DNA of 10,730 bases. Source: an uncultured Collinsella sp. (GTDB taxonomy: Bacteria; Actinomycetota; Coriobacteriia; Coriobacteriales; Coriobacteriaceae). Position 1 is the stretch's first letter; each line of letters opens with the position of its first letter. The notes beneath the pieces were generated by a model. The model saw only the letters and a program-made list of their open reading frames with translations. It did not search any database and was not told the origin of the DNA. The DNA is taken from the NCBI GenBank assembly GCA_900545835.1, contig URBB01000074.1:1-10730 (forward strand). Direction: 5' to 3'. A program made the position numbers and the translations under genes. Below are positions 1 to 6,846 of this stretch, piece by piece.

Positions 1-186
1 GAGCACATTAAGTGCTCTTCGGCTCGTGCGGAACTCGCGATAAATCTCACAGGCCGTGCCCGGCTCTCTGTGGGCGAGCAAGCTGCGGAAACTCGGTCGG
101 TCTAGAGTAATATCGTGCGAACGGAATTCTGGCTAATGACCTGTTCGCGACAAAGACTCGATAGGCAGCCCTCTCTATGCCCTTTT
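1..186. other. Left-edge stretch with no recognised gene
   Basis: Neither strand shows a plausible short coding frame with a ribosome binding site, and no tRNA-like cloverleaf or riboswitch consensus is recognisable. Two small structures are visible. The first is a short hairpin at the window edge, GAGCAC (1-6) / GTGCTC (12-17) with a 5-nt loop. The second is a weaker pairing of GCGAAC (117-122) with GTTCGC (143-148). The stretch could be the leader or 3' region of a gene lying left of the window. Confidence 0.4.
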
Positions 187-259
187 ATAAGTTGCGGTGA
201 AATAGGGACTGAATTTGGGGTTGAATCGTTTAAACAGTCCCTATTTCACCGCAACTTAT
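187..259. repeat. Perfect 25-bp inverted repeat with 23-nt spacer
   Basis: The left arm is 187-211 and the right arm 235-259. The arms are exact reverse complements; the core of the left arm reads GTTGCGGTGAAATAGGG. Complementarity stops at both ends (186/260 and 212/234 do not pair). The spacer is AT-rich and includes the palindrome GTTTAAAC (228-235). The element lies just beyond the terminator of the PTS gene. As RNA it would form a very stable hairpin on either strand. It has no encoded protein and no adequate T-run, so it looks more like a short palindromic mobile or REP/MITE-like unit, or an RNA 3'-end structure, than a standard terminator. Its class is unassigned. Confidence 0.85.
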
Positions 260-268
260 TTGGGGATG

Positions 269-301
269 AAAAAGACGGAGACCCTGGGGAGGGACTCCGC
301 C
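269..301 (-). terminator. Rho-independent terminator of the PTS gene
   Basis: Read on the minus strand this is a GC-rich hairpin followed by five T residues (complement of 269-273). The outer 7-bp stem pairs 295-301 with 274-280, including one G-U pair. A single T-T mismatch follows, then an inner 4-bp stem (290-293 with 282-285) closing a 4-nt loop. It starts 38 nt past the stop codon of the fructose-PTS gene, which is the expected place for its 3' end. Confidence 0.85.
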
Positions 302-339
302 TTATATACAGGGGGCGATGTTATTCGCGGGCTGGGGGA

Positions 340-2343
340 TTAGACCAGGCGGGCGTTGATCGTCTTGGCGATCTCGGCGGCGTCGGTGGAACCCTTGACG
401 GTGGCACGGAAGTCCTCGTCCATGAGCGCCTCGGCGACCTTGGACAGGATCTTGAGGTGCGTGGTACCAGCCTGTGCACCAGGGATGAGCAGAGCGATGG
501 CCACGTTGACAGGAGCGCCGTCCATGGTATCCCAACCGGTCACGCCGGACTCGTCCTTAACGACGATGACGGCAGCCTCGGTAATGGCGTCGGACTTGGC
601 ATGCGGGATGGCGAAGCCCTCCATCATGCCCGTCGTGCCCTCGGCCTCGCGGGCCAGGAAGGCGTTCATCACGGCATCGGCGTCGCTCGCGACACCGGCC
701 TTGACGGCCTGGTTGGAGACAAAGCTCAGAGCCTCGTCACGAGAAGCGAAGTCCTCGGCGACAAAGACGTTCTCGACCTTCACGAAGTCGGCAGCCTCGG
801 CCTTGGGGGCCTCGACGGCAGCGGCCTTGGGGGCCTCAACCGGCTTGGTTGCAGGAGCGGCCTTCTGGTTCTTCTCAAAGTCGTACTTCTTAAAGGCCAC
901 GAACAGGATGCCACCGACCACAGCGCCGATGAGGATCGCGAGGACCCACAGCGGACCATTCTCGACAACGGGCAGGACCAGGAAGCCACCATGAGGCGCC
1001 GGATCGTGAACGTTGAACATAATGGTCAGGATCGAGGCGATAGAGGAACCGAGCATCATGATGGGCATGACGGGCCAGATGTTCTTGGTCATGAACGGAA
1101 TGGCGCCCTCGGTGATGTGGGTGCAACCAAGGATGAGGTTGACGATACCGGCGTCGTGATCCTCCTGGCTGAAGTACTTCTTGCCGACAACGACGGCGAA
1201 GGTGGTGATCAGCGGCGGAACGATGCAAGCTGCGGAGACGGCAGCCATGAAGTTGGTGCCGAAGTTGTAGGTGTCGGTGCCGACACCGGCGGCCAGGGCC
1301 TCGGTGAGCATAGCGGTACCGGTGACGTAAGCAGCCTTGTTGACCGGGCCGCCCATGTCAACGGCGCACATGCAGCCGATGGCAAGGCCCAGAACAATGG
1401 CGCCAGAGGCAGACAGACCCTTGAGGAAGTCCATCATGGCGGTGTTGATGGCAGCCATGGGGCCGGAGATGCCGAGCATGACCAGGCCGACGATAGCAGT
1501 CGAGAACAGCGGGTACAGAAAGATAGCCTTGAGGCCGTCCAGATTCTTGGGCAGCTTGGAGAAGACCTTCTCGAGCAGCAAGATGACATAGCCAGCGAGG
1601 AAACCGCCGACGATGCCGCCCAGGAAGCCGAAGCCCACGCCGGCGCCGCCGGCGTCGATCATGCCGGTCTCGGCGTTAACGGGCAGGCCCTGGATGGCGA
1701 TCATACCGGCAACAAAACCGGGGACGAGCGCCGGGCGCTTGCCGATGGACTCGGCGATGTAGGCGGAAAGCACGGGAACCATGAGGTTCATGGCGATGCC
1801 GCCGATGATCTTGAGCATAGCGGCAAAGCTGTTGTAGTCAGACGCCGTCGAATCGAAGGACGTGATGCCCCACAGGAACGAGACGGCGGTCAGGACACCA
1901 CCAGCGACGACGAAGACCAGCATGTGGCTGACGCCGTTCATGAGGTGCTTGTAGATGATGTGGCCGATGGACTCCTTCTCCTCGACCTCATCCTCGACAT
2001 CGACAGCAGCCGCAACCGAGTCGTCACCCTTGGCGGCGAGCGCGCGGTCGATCAGCTTACCGGCGGCCTCGACGGACAGGGCTTTGGAAACACCAACGGA
2101 AACCATGCGCTTGCCGGCGAAACGCTCCGCCTGGACATCCTTATCGGCCGCGACGACGACGGCCTTGGCACCAGCGATCTCGCTCTTGGTGAGCTCGTTC
2201 TCGACACCGACCTGGCCATGAGTCTCGACCTTAATGGTCAGACCTCGCTCGGCAGCAGCCTTCTCCAGCGCCTCCTTCGCCATGAAGGTGTGCGCAATGC
2301 CGGTCGGGCAACCGGTCGCGGCGATGATGTCAAACTTAGCCAT
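340..2343 (-). CDS. fruA: Fructose-family PTS permease, fused IIB-IIC-IIA
   Basis: A 667-aa membrane protein that would import and phosphorylate a sugar, probably fructose, using phosphate from HPr. The IIB domain (about 1-100) has the fructose-type site AATGCPTGIAHT with Cys12 as phospho-acceptor. The IIC channel (about 125-480) has many hydrophobic segments and the family motifs GGPVNKAAY and HITEGAIPF. An Ala/Pro/Lys-rich linker (about 490-519) leads to the IIA domain (about 521-667), whose active His581 sits in EGFAIPHAKSDA. The order B-C-A differs from A-B-C in Bacillus FruA. The start at 2343 is chosen for its AAGGAGG site 5 nt upstream and because the family begins there; an upstream in-frame Met at 2415 adds only unrelated sequence. 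It is divergent from an RpiR regulator and ends at a strong terminator. Substrate is inferred: no fruK is present, and mannitol or other sugars are not excluded. Confidence 0.93.
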   Translation of the reverse strand: MAKFDIIAATGCPTGIAHTFMAKEALEKAAAERGLTIKVETHGQVGVENELTKSEIAGAKAVVVAADKDVQAERFAGKRMVSVGVSKALSVEAAGKLIDRALAAKGDDSVAAAVDVEDEVEEKESIGHIIYKHLMNGVSHMLVFVVAGGVLTAVSFLWGITSFDSTASDYNSFAAMLKIIGGIAMNLMVPVLSAYIAESIGKRPALVPGFVAGMIAIQGLPVNAETGMIDAGGAGVGFGFLGGIVGGFLAGYVILLLEKVFSKLPKNLDGLKAIFLYPLFSTAIVGLVMLGISGPMAAINTAMMDFLKGLSASGAIVLGLAIGCMCAVDMGGPVNKAAYVTGTAMLTEALAAGVGTDTYNFGTNFMAAVSAACIVPPLITTFAVVVGKKYFSQEDHDAGIVNLILGCTHITEGAIPFMTKNIWPVMPIMMLGSSIASILTIMFNVHDPAPHGGFLVLPVVENGPLWVLAILIGAVVGGILFVAFKKYDFEKNQKAAPATKPVEAPKAAAVEAPKAEAADFVKVENVFVAEDFASRDEALSFVSNQAVKAGVASDADAVMNAFLAREAEGTTGMMEGFAIPHAKSDAITEAAVIVVKDESGVTGWDTMDGAPVNVAIALLIPGAQAGTTHLKILSKVAEALMDEDFRATVKGSTDAAEIAKTINARLV
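798..837 (-). repeat. 24-nt-period repeat encoding the IIC-IIA linker
   Basis: The 16-nt word CGGCCTTGGGGGCCTC occurs at 798-813 and again at 822-837, exactly 24 nt apart. On the coding (minus) strand it gives the protein repeat VEAPKA twice. It lies in the flexible linker between the membrane domain and the IIA domain of the PTS permease. Being a multiple of three, the unit can gain or lose copies without breaking the frame. Confidence 0.8.
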
Positions 2344-2348
2344 GTGTC

Positions 2349-2355
2349 CCTCCTT
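2349..2355 (-). promoter_or_regulatory. Ribosome binding site setting the PTS gene start
   Basis: The minus strand reads AAGGAGG here, with 5 nt to the ATG at 2343. It is a near-perfect Shine-Dalgarno sequence and fixes the start, excluding the longer open frame beginning at 2415. Confidence 0.85.
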
Positions 2356-2409
2356 CTTGAGTACAGCGCCCGCGGGCGCTCCCCTACACGCGCTTCGATG
2401 CGCGTTTTT

Positions 2410-2604
2410 CCACACTTGAAAGATACCAACCTACCGTCCGCGTGAGAAGAGACAAGGCGCAATTCTCCGATGAAAGGTTCTTTCATAACCGTAAACGGCA
2501 AGTGAAAGTTTACCATCAACACTTGAAACGGCAAGGTGTATCTTGTAATTGAAAATGCCCGTATACTATGGCATTGCAAATCAAGCTAGATTTTCATGCC
2601 AACC
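2410..2604. promoter_or_regulatory. Divergent fruA / rpiR control region with nested repeats
   Basis: This space separates two divergent genes and is far richer in symmetry than neighbouring DNA. Visible elements are: TGAAAG-GTT-CTTTCA (2471-2485, perfect inverted repeat); GTAAAC-N11-GTTTAC (2491-2513, perfect inverted repeat); CAAGTG (2499-2504) facing CACTTG (2520-2525); AAACGGCAAG at 2493-2502 and again at 2526-2535, 33 nt apart (about three helix turns); and ACACTTGAAA at 2412-2421 and 2519-2528. A -10-like TATACT on the plus strand at 2562-2567 would serve the regulator, though no good -35 is obvious. I could not place the PTS promoter convincingly. Binding by the adjacent RpiR protein is inferred from position. 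Confidence 0.6.
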
Positions 2605-2615
2605 AGGAGCCATCC

Positions 2616-3473
2616 ATGACCGATAGTAGCAAGAGCGCACTTTCCCTCATTAGTACCCATCAGGGATACAGCGAGTCCGAGCAGCGCATTGTCGACTATA
2701 TATTGGAACACCAGTCCGAAGCGCCACGCCTCACGGCCGCTCAGCTCTCGCGCGCTGCCGCCACGTCCGAGGCGACCGTTTCGCGCTTCTGCCGAAAGCT
2801 GGGCTTTGGCAGCTTCCGCAGCTTTCAGTTTTCGTTGGCGAGGGATTTGGAAAGCCAGCGCAACGAGGGCCTGACCGACGAGGTCTCGCTCGATAATATG
2901 GAGCAGAGCCTAAAAAATATCCTCGCCGCCAAGGTGAGTGAGCTTAATGCGACCATCGACGGCATAGATCACGACACGTTGGCCGCAGTTGTACACGCGC
3001 TTAAGAATGCCGGTGTTATTGAGTTCGCCGCCGTGGGCAATACGAACGCGGTCGCGCTCGATGCGACATTTAAGTTTTCGCAGCTGGGCCTTCGCTGCAT
3101 GGCAAGCACCATCAGCGAGACATCAATCGGCTTTGCGCTCACGTTGCGCCCCGGCGACGTTATCGTGCTGATCTCGAACTCCGGCAAGTCTCGCCGTCTG
3201 AATCGCATGGCAAAAGCGGCTCGCGACTGCGGCGCCACTGTAGTCGTCATCAGCAGCGACAGCAAGTCTCCACTTGCGCGCCTAGCCGACTACACCTTTA
3301 ATACCGTCAATCACGAGGCACTGCTGACAACGGGCGACTTCGCATTCTCCAAGATGAGCGCCACGATGATCATCGAGGTCATCTACAACTTCCTGCTGCC
3401 CGAGATTGAAGACGCGCGTGAGCATATCAGCTACTACGAGGAGCTCATCCAGCCGGATAAGGTCGTTGAGTAA
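2616..3473 (+). CDS. RpiR-family transcriptional regulator (HTH + SIS)
   Basis: A 285-aa cytoplasmic DNA-binding protein that probably senses a phosphorylated sugar and controls the divergent PTS gene. The N-terminal RpiR helix-turn-helix spans about residues 5-78, with the recognition part around LTAAQLSRAAATSEATVSRF (39-58) followed by KLGFGSFRSF. The C-terminal SIS sugar-phosphate isomerase-like domain spans about 125-260, with AAVGNTNAVALDATFKF (138-154) and the ligand loop ISNSGKS (186-192). Length is typical for the family. The start at 2616 is preferred because AGGAG (2605-2609) lies 6 nt upstream; an upstream in-frame ATG at 2568 overlaps the promoter-like TATACT region and adds 16 unrelated residues. 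RpiR members can repress or activate, and the sequence does not decide which. Confidence 0.92.
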   Translation: MTDSSKSALSLISTHQGYSESEQRIVDYILEHQSEAPRLTAAQLSRAAATSEATVSRFCRKLGFGSFRSFQFSLARDLESQRNEGLTDEVSLDNMEQSLKNILAAKVSELNATIDGIDHDTLAAVVHALKNAGVIEFAAVGNTNAVALDATFKFSQLGLRCMASTISETSIGFALTLRPGDVIVLISNSGKSRRLNRMAKAARDCGATVVVISSDSKSPLARLADYTFNTVNHEALLTTGDFAFSKMSATMIIEVIYNFLLPEIEDAREHISYYEELIQPDKVVE

Positions 3474-3481
3474 AACGCGTA

Positions 3482-3514
3482 GTGGGACAAAAATTTCAGT
3501 CAATTTTGTCCCAC
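3482..3514. repeat. Palindrome between convergent rpiR and recN genes
   Basis: The 11-nt arms GTGGGACAAAA (3482-3492) and its exact complement (3504-3514) flank an 11-nt centre, and pairing extends inward to 13 bp if one A is bulged. It starts 8 nt after the regulator's stop and lies 18 nt beyond the recN stop, so it probably ends or protects both transcripts. The GC-rich half is at the base and the A/T-rich half towards the apex, and no T-run follows on either side. It is therefore not a textbook intrinsic terminator. Confidence 0.7.
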
Positions 3515-3532
3515 CAACACCGCTGATACGAC

Positions 3533-5161
3533 CTAACCTCGAGCTTCTTCGAGCATCTGCTTCGCGTGGGCCAAGCTTGCCTCGGACTGATCGCCGCTCA
3601 GCATGCGGGCGATCTCTGCGGTGCGAGCATCCCCAGCCACCTCATCCAGATGCGTCTGGGGAACGTCGCCGAGCTCTTTACTGACCACATAGTGCTTGTC
3701 GGCCATGACCGCAACCTGCGCAAGGTGCGTTACGACGATGACCTGATGCGTAGCGGCAAGATCGGCCAGCACACCAGCAAGAGCACGAGCCGTAGAGCCG
3801 CCGACACCGGCATCGACCTCGTCGAATACCAGAGTGTCGACACCGTCCGCGTTACCGAGGACAACCTTGCTCGCCAGCATGACGCGGCTGAGCTCACCGC
3901 CCGACGCAATTCGACGCAAGGGGCGCGGCGTCAAACCGGCACCGCTGCGGTATAGCAGCTCGTAGCTCGAAGGACCAACGGGCGTCCACTCAGCACGGGG
4001 AAGATCACGCGACTCCCAGACGAGCTCGGCACTACCCATCTCCAGGCGAGCCATCTGGCGGCCCACCTCGTGACAGAAGCGCGGGGCCGCCGTATTGCGA
4101 GCGCGCTTAAGCGCCTTGGCGGCAGCAAACAGTTCGCGCTCCGCCGCGCCAAGCGCTTCACGCGCCTTTTTGATCTGTTCATCGCCATCATCAACCAGGG
4201 ACAGCAGCTCTTGCGAGCGATCGCGCATGGCAAAAACATCGTCCATAGTGGGACCCCACTGACGCAACAGACCCTTGAGGTCGGAATACCGCTCACGCAT
4301 GCGAGCGAGCTCGCGCGGGTCGAAGGCGATACCATCGCGATAGGCACGAAGCTCGTTCGCGCAATCCTCAAGGGAGATACAGGCGTCCGAAAGCGTATCG
4401 GCAATGTCGCCCAGTTTGCGATCGACGGTAGCCATGCGTGAAAGCTCGGCCACGGCGCCATTCACGGCATCGAGCGCTCCCCCTTCGGCGGCAAGCGATG
4501 CATGGGCATCGCTAGCTGTGGCAACCAGCACCTCGGCATGTTCGGAGCGCGGCAGCAGTTCCTCGAGTTCCTCATACTCGCCCGGTTTAGGGTCGACCTC
4601 GCCGATGCGCTCGAGCGCAAAGCGCGCCTCCTCGACGCGGCTCCCCTGCGCACGCGAGGCCTCTTCAACACGTCGAACCTCCTTGGCGGCAGCACGCGAT
4701 GCCTTAAAGCAAGCGCGGTACGCATCCAGCGCCTCGAGCGCAGAGCGTCCCGCCCACGCATCGACCATCGCAACGTGATGTGCCGAATCGAGCAAGCGCT
4801 GGTGCTCGTGTTGGCCGCACAGATCCATCATCACACCAACGCGCTCCGAAAGCTCGCGCACACTGGCGATGCGCCCGTCAATCTTCACACGGCTGCGGCC
4901 CTCGGCAGAAAGGCTGCGCTGCACGGTGAAGCCCTCCGTGTCGTGCGGCCCGTCAAACAGCCGCGCCTCGACGCTGGCAAGCGTCTCGCCCTCGCGCACC
5001 GCCGACGAATCCGCACGCTCGCCCAAAATAAGCTTAAGAGCCGAGAGCAGCGCGGTCTTGCCAGCGCCGGTCTCGCCGGTCAGGACAGTCAGGCCGGCAC
5101 TCGGCACCAGCGTCGCCTCGCGAATGAGTGCAATGTTAGAAACCTGCAGCTCATCGATCAT
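3533..5161 (-). CDS. recN: DNA repair protein RecN
   Basis: A 542-aa SMC-like ATPase that acts in the cytoplasm at double-strand breaks, holding DNA ends together for RecA-dependent repair. Length matches the family (about 550 aa). The N-terminal half-ATPase has Walker A GETGAGKT (29-36) and the RecN-typical LCGQHEHQRLL. A long charged, Ala/Glu/Arg-rich middle (about 150-365) should form the coiled coil. The C-terminal half has the ABC signature ASGGELSRVMLA (419-430), Walker B TLVFDEVDAGVGG with the catalytic Glu at 448, and the switch VTHLAQVA with His479. The ATG lies inside the 3' end of nadK (11-nt overlap), with CGGAG about 6 nt upstream. It is the last gene of the efp-recN run, so expression is probably coupled to nadK. 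No LexA-type operator was recognised next to it. Confidence 0.96.
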   Translation of the reverse strand: MIDELQVSNIALIREATLVPSAGLTVLTGETGAGKTALLSALKLILGERADSSAVREGETLASVEARLFDGPHDTEGFTVQRSLSAEGRSRVKIDGRIASVRELSERVGVMMDLCGQHEHQRLLDSAHHVAMVDAWAGRSALEALDAYRACFKASRAAAKEVRRVEEASRAQGSRVEEARFALERIGEVDPKPGEYEELEELLPRSEHAEVLVATASDAHASLAAEGGALDAVNGAVAELSRMATVDRKLGDIADTLSDACISLEDCANELRAYRDGIAFDPRELARMRERYSDLKGLLRQWGPTMDDVFAMRDRSQELLSLVDDGDEQIKKAREALGAAERELFAAAKALKRARNTAAPRFCHEVGRQMARLEMGSAELVWESRDLPRAEWTPVGPSSYELLYRSGAGLTPRPLRRIASGGELSRVMLASKVVLGNADGVDTLVFDEVDAGVGGSTARALAGVLADLAATHQVIVVTHLAQVAVMADKHYVVSKELGDVPQTHLDEVAGDARTAEIARMLSGDQSEASLAHAKQMLEEARG

Positions 5162-6011
5162 GACGGACTCCGTAGAATACGCGGCTCACCGAGTTATAGA
5201 AGCTCTCGGGGCCGTAATCCAGCAGCAACACATCTCCGGGCCCGCGGCGCACCGCCACGCTCTCAACGGTGCCATCGCAGGTAATAAACTGTCCATCGAT
5301 AGCGATCGCCGGCACGCTCGGACGATCATCAGACATAAAGATTTCGACGACATCACTCGGCGAAGTCAAGAAGGCACGGGCCTGAATGGTGTGCGGCGCA
5401 ATGGGTACGCAGACCATGCCCGTATAGTCGGGGCTCACGATGGGGCCACCGGCACTGAGCGCGTAACCCGTAGAACCAGTCGCCGTCGAAACGACGACAC
5501 CGTCACCGCGCAAGCGATCGATATGATGGCCGGAAACGGTGATGTCAAACTCGACCATATCGGACAGGGGTCCGCGCGTAAGCGCCATATCGTTGAGGGC
5601 AAACGTGCGCACAACGTCCTTCGTGTCATCATCGCGCACCGAGACGATATCCGCGGCGATGGTGGCGCGACGGCTCACGTGCAGCTCACCGGACAGGGCG
5701 TCGCTCACGACCTGCAGGATGTCGCGCTCCTCGGGGCTCGCAGCAGTTAGAAAGCCCAGGTGACCATAGGAAAGACCGAGGATAGGAATCTCACGATGGT
5801 TGAGGATGCGGGCAGCGCGCAGCAAAGTACCGTCGCCGCCGAGCGTAATGACCAGATCGGAGCCGTCAATATCAGGCGTGCTTTGAATCTTCGATCGCTG
5901 GTCGGCAGCCCATGCGACCTCATAGCCCTGACGCGTCAGCCAAAGCTCGAGCATCAGGCCGCTCTCGACCGCCTCTTGCTTGTAGTAATTGGGAACCAGA
6001 AAGACCTTCAT
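5151..6011 (-). CDS. nadK: NAD kinase
   Basis: A 286-aa cytoplasmic enzyme that phosphorylates NAD to NADP, normally using ATP or polyphosphate; it is the only route to NADP in most bacteria. The family signature GGDGT is at 58-62, followed by GHLGFLT (83-89), the conserved Asn-acid pair ALND (138-141), and the glycine-rich TATGSTGYALSAGGP (177-191) that binds NAD. Length is typical. The ATG overlaps the tlyA stop by 4 nt (ATGA), and no strong Shine-Dalgarno site precedes it (GAGAAAG lies too far away), so translation probably depends on ribosomes finishing tlyA. Its end overlaps recN by 11 nt. The tlyA-nadK-recN arrangement is common in Gram-positive bacteria. Confidence 0.96.
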   Translation of the reverse strand: MKVFLVPNYYKQEAVESGLMLELWLTRQGYEVAWAADQRSKIQSTPDIDGSDLVITLGGDGTLLRAARILNHREIPILGLSYGHLGFLTAASPEERDILQVVSDALSGELHVSRRATIAADIVSVRDDDTKDVVRTFALNDMALTRGPLSDMVEFDITVSGHHIDRLRGDGVVVSTATGSTGYALSAGGPIVSPDYTGMVCVPIAPHTIQARAFLTSPSDVVEIFMSDDRPSVPAIAIDGQFITCDGTVESVAVRRGPGDVLLLDYGPESFYNSVSRVFYGVRHDR

Positions 6012-6811
6012 AGCGTTGCAGCTTTCTCGCTCATAACCGATACCTGGAATTGCAGCTCATCGTCGGCGCGCTCGCCGGGGGCAAACCTCGTGCCGTACAG
6101 GAAAAACTCAACGTTTCCCTTGGCACCATGAATGGGCGACACGCAGACATCGACCGGGAACAGGCCCTTGGCAGCAAAGAGTTCAACCGCCGCCACGAGT
6201 GTATCGTGGCGCACGGCGGGATCGGTCACAATGCCGCCCTCACCCACCAGCGCCGCCGGAGCCTCAAACTGCGGCTTTACGAGCGTGCAAAACGAACCCG
6301 AAGGCTTCAGGCACGCCAGCACGGCGTCGATGATATTCGCGATACTCGTAAACGATACATCGCACACGGCCAGATCGATAGCACCGCCGTAGCCGAGCTC
6401 GGGCAACTGCGTCACATTCGTGCGCTCGTGGAGCGTCACACGATCGTCTTGGCGCAGCGACCAATCGAACTGGGCGCGACCCACGTCCACCGAGACAACG
6501 GTCGCAGCTCCGCGCTTGAGCAGGCAATCGGTAAAGCCGCCGGTAGAGCAGCCCACATCCAGACAGGCAAGGCCCGTCGGATTGATGCCAAACGCATCAA
6601 GTGCGCCTTCGAGCTTAAGACCGCCGCGGCCAACATAGGGAATGCGCCCCTTCACGTGCAGCGGCAGGCCCGGGGTCACCTTAAGGCCCGGCGAAGTCAA
6701 GCGCTCACCGCCACTCGAGACCAAGCCGGCCATAAGAGTGCGAAGGGCATCCGCGCGATCGGCGCAGATGCCCTGTGAAATCAGTTCGTCATCAAGACGC
6801 ACGCGTTTCAT
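6008..6811 (-). CDS. tlyA: TlyA family rRNA 2'-O-methyltransferase / hemolysin-like protein
   Basis: A 267-aa protein with an N-terminal S4 RNA-binding domain (about 1-60) and an FtsJ/RrmJ-like methyltransferase domain (about 61-245). In mycobacteria TlyA methylates 16S and 23S rRNA 2'-hydroxyls, and its loss gives capreomycin resistance; that role is inferred here. The SAM loop reads LDVGCSTGGFTDCLL (84-98). The expected K-D-K-E catalytic set is visible: Lys66 (RGGLKLEGAL), Asp151 (CDVSFTS), Lys179 (LVKPQFE) and Glu235 (GNVEFF). The start is uncertain. ATG 6811 gives MKRVRLDDEL, matching family N-termini; ATG 6820 and TTG 6823 are in frame and add 3-4 residues; none has a strong Shine-Dalgarno site. 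It follows xseB by about 35 nt and overlaps nadK by 4 nt. Confidence 0.93.
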   Translation of the reverse strand: MKRVRLDDELISQGICADRADALRTLMAGLVSSGGERLTSPGLKVTPGLPLHVKGRIPYVGRGGLKLEGALDAFGINPTGLACLDVGCSTGGFTDCLLKRGAATVVSVDVGRAQFDWSLRQDDRVTLHERTNVTQLPELGYGGAIDLAVCDVSFTSIANIIDAVLACLKPSGSFCTLVKPQFEAPAALVGEGGIVTDPAVRHDTLVAAVELFAAKGLFPVDVCVSPIHGAKGNVEFFLYGTRFAPGERADDELQFQVSVMSEKAATL

Positions 6812-6846
6812 GAATGCCATCAACCATTCGTATCCGGAGATGCGGC

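Noticed and set aside
60..150. A possible tRNA or riboswitch in the left-edge stretch
   Set aside because: No T-loop GGTTCGA-type sequence, no acceptor-stem pairing and no T-box or other leader consensus could be found.
187..270. A CRISPR-like repeat pair
   Set aside because: There are only two arms, in inverted orientation, with no array of spacers and no cas genes.
2344..2415. A 24-residue N-terminal extension of the PTS permease from 2415
   Set aside because: The extension lacks family similarity, and a strong ribosome binding site sits directly before the ATG at 2343.
115..2445. A 776-aa open frame on the plus strand lying antisense to the PTS gene
   Set aside because: It is a codon-bias shadow of fruA: composition is dominated by Gly/Asp/His/Arg, it has no domain or start signal, and the opposite strand encodes an intact PTS permease.
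2568..2615. A 16-residue upstream extension of the RpiR regulator
   Set aside because: It overlaps the -10-like TATACT region and has no ribosome binding site, while ATG 2616 has AGGAG 6 nt upstream.
4502..5750. Overlapping plus-strand frames across recN and nadK (to 5284 and 4869-5750)
   Set aside because: They lie opposite clearly conserved RecN and NAD kinase motifs and have no family resemblance.
6050..6778. A 242-aa plus-strand frame opposite tlyA
   Set aside because: Basic, Ala/Arg/His-rich composition typical of an antisense frame; the TlyA frame has its full catalytic set.
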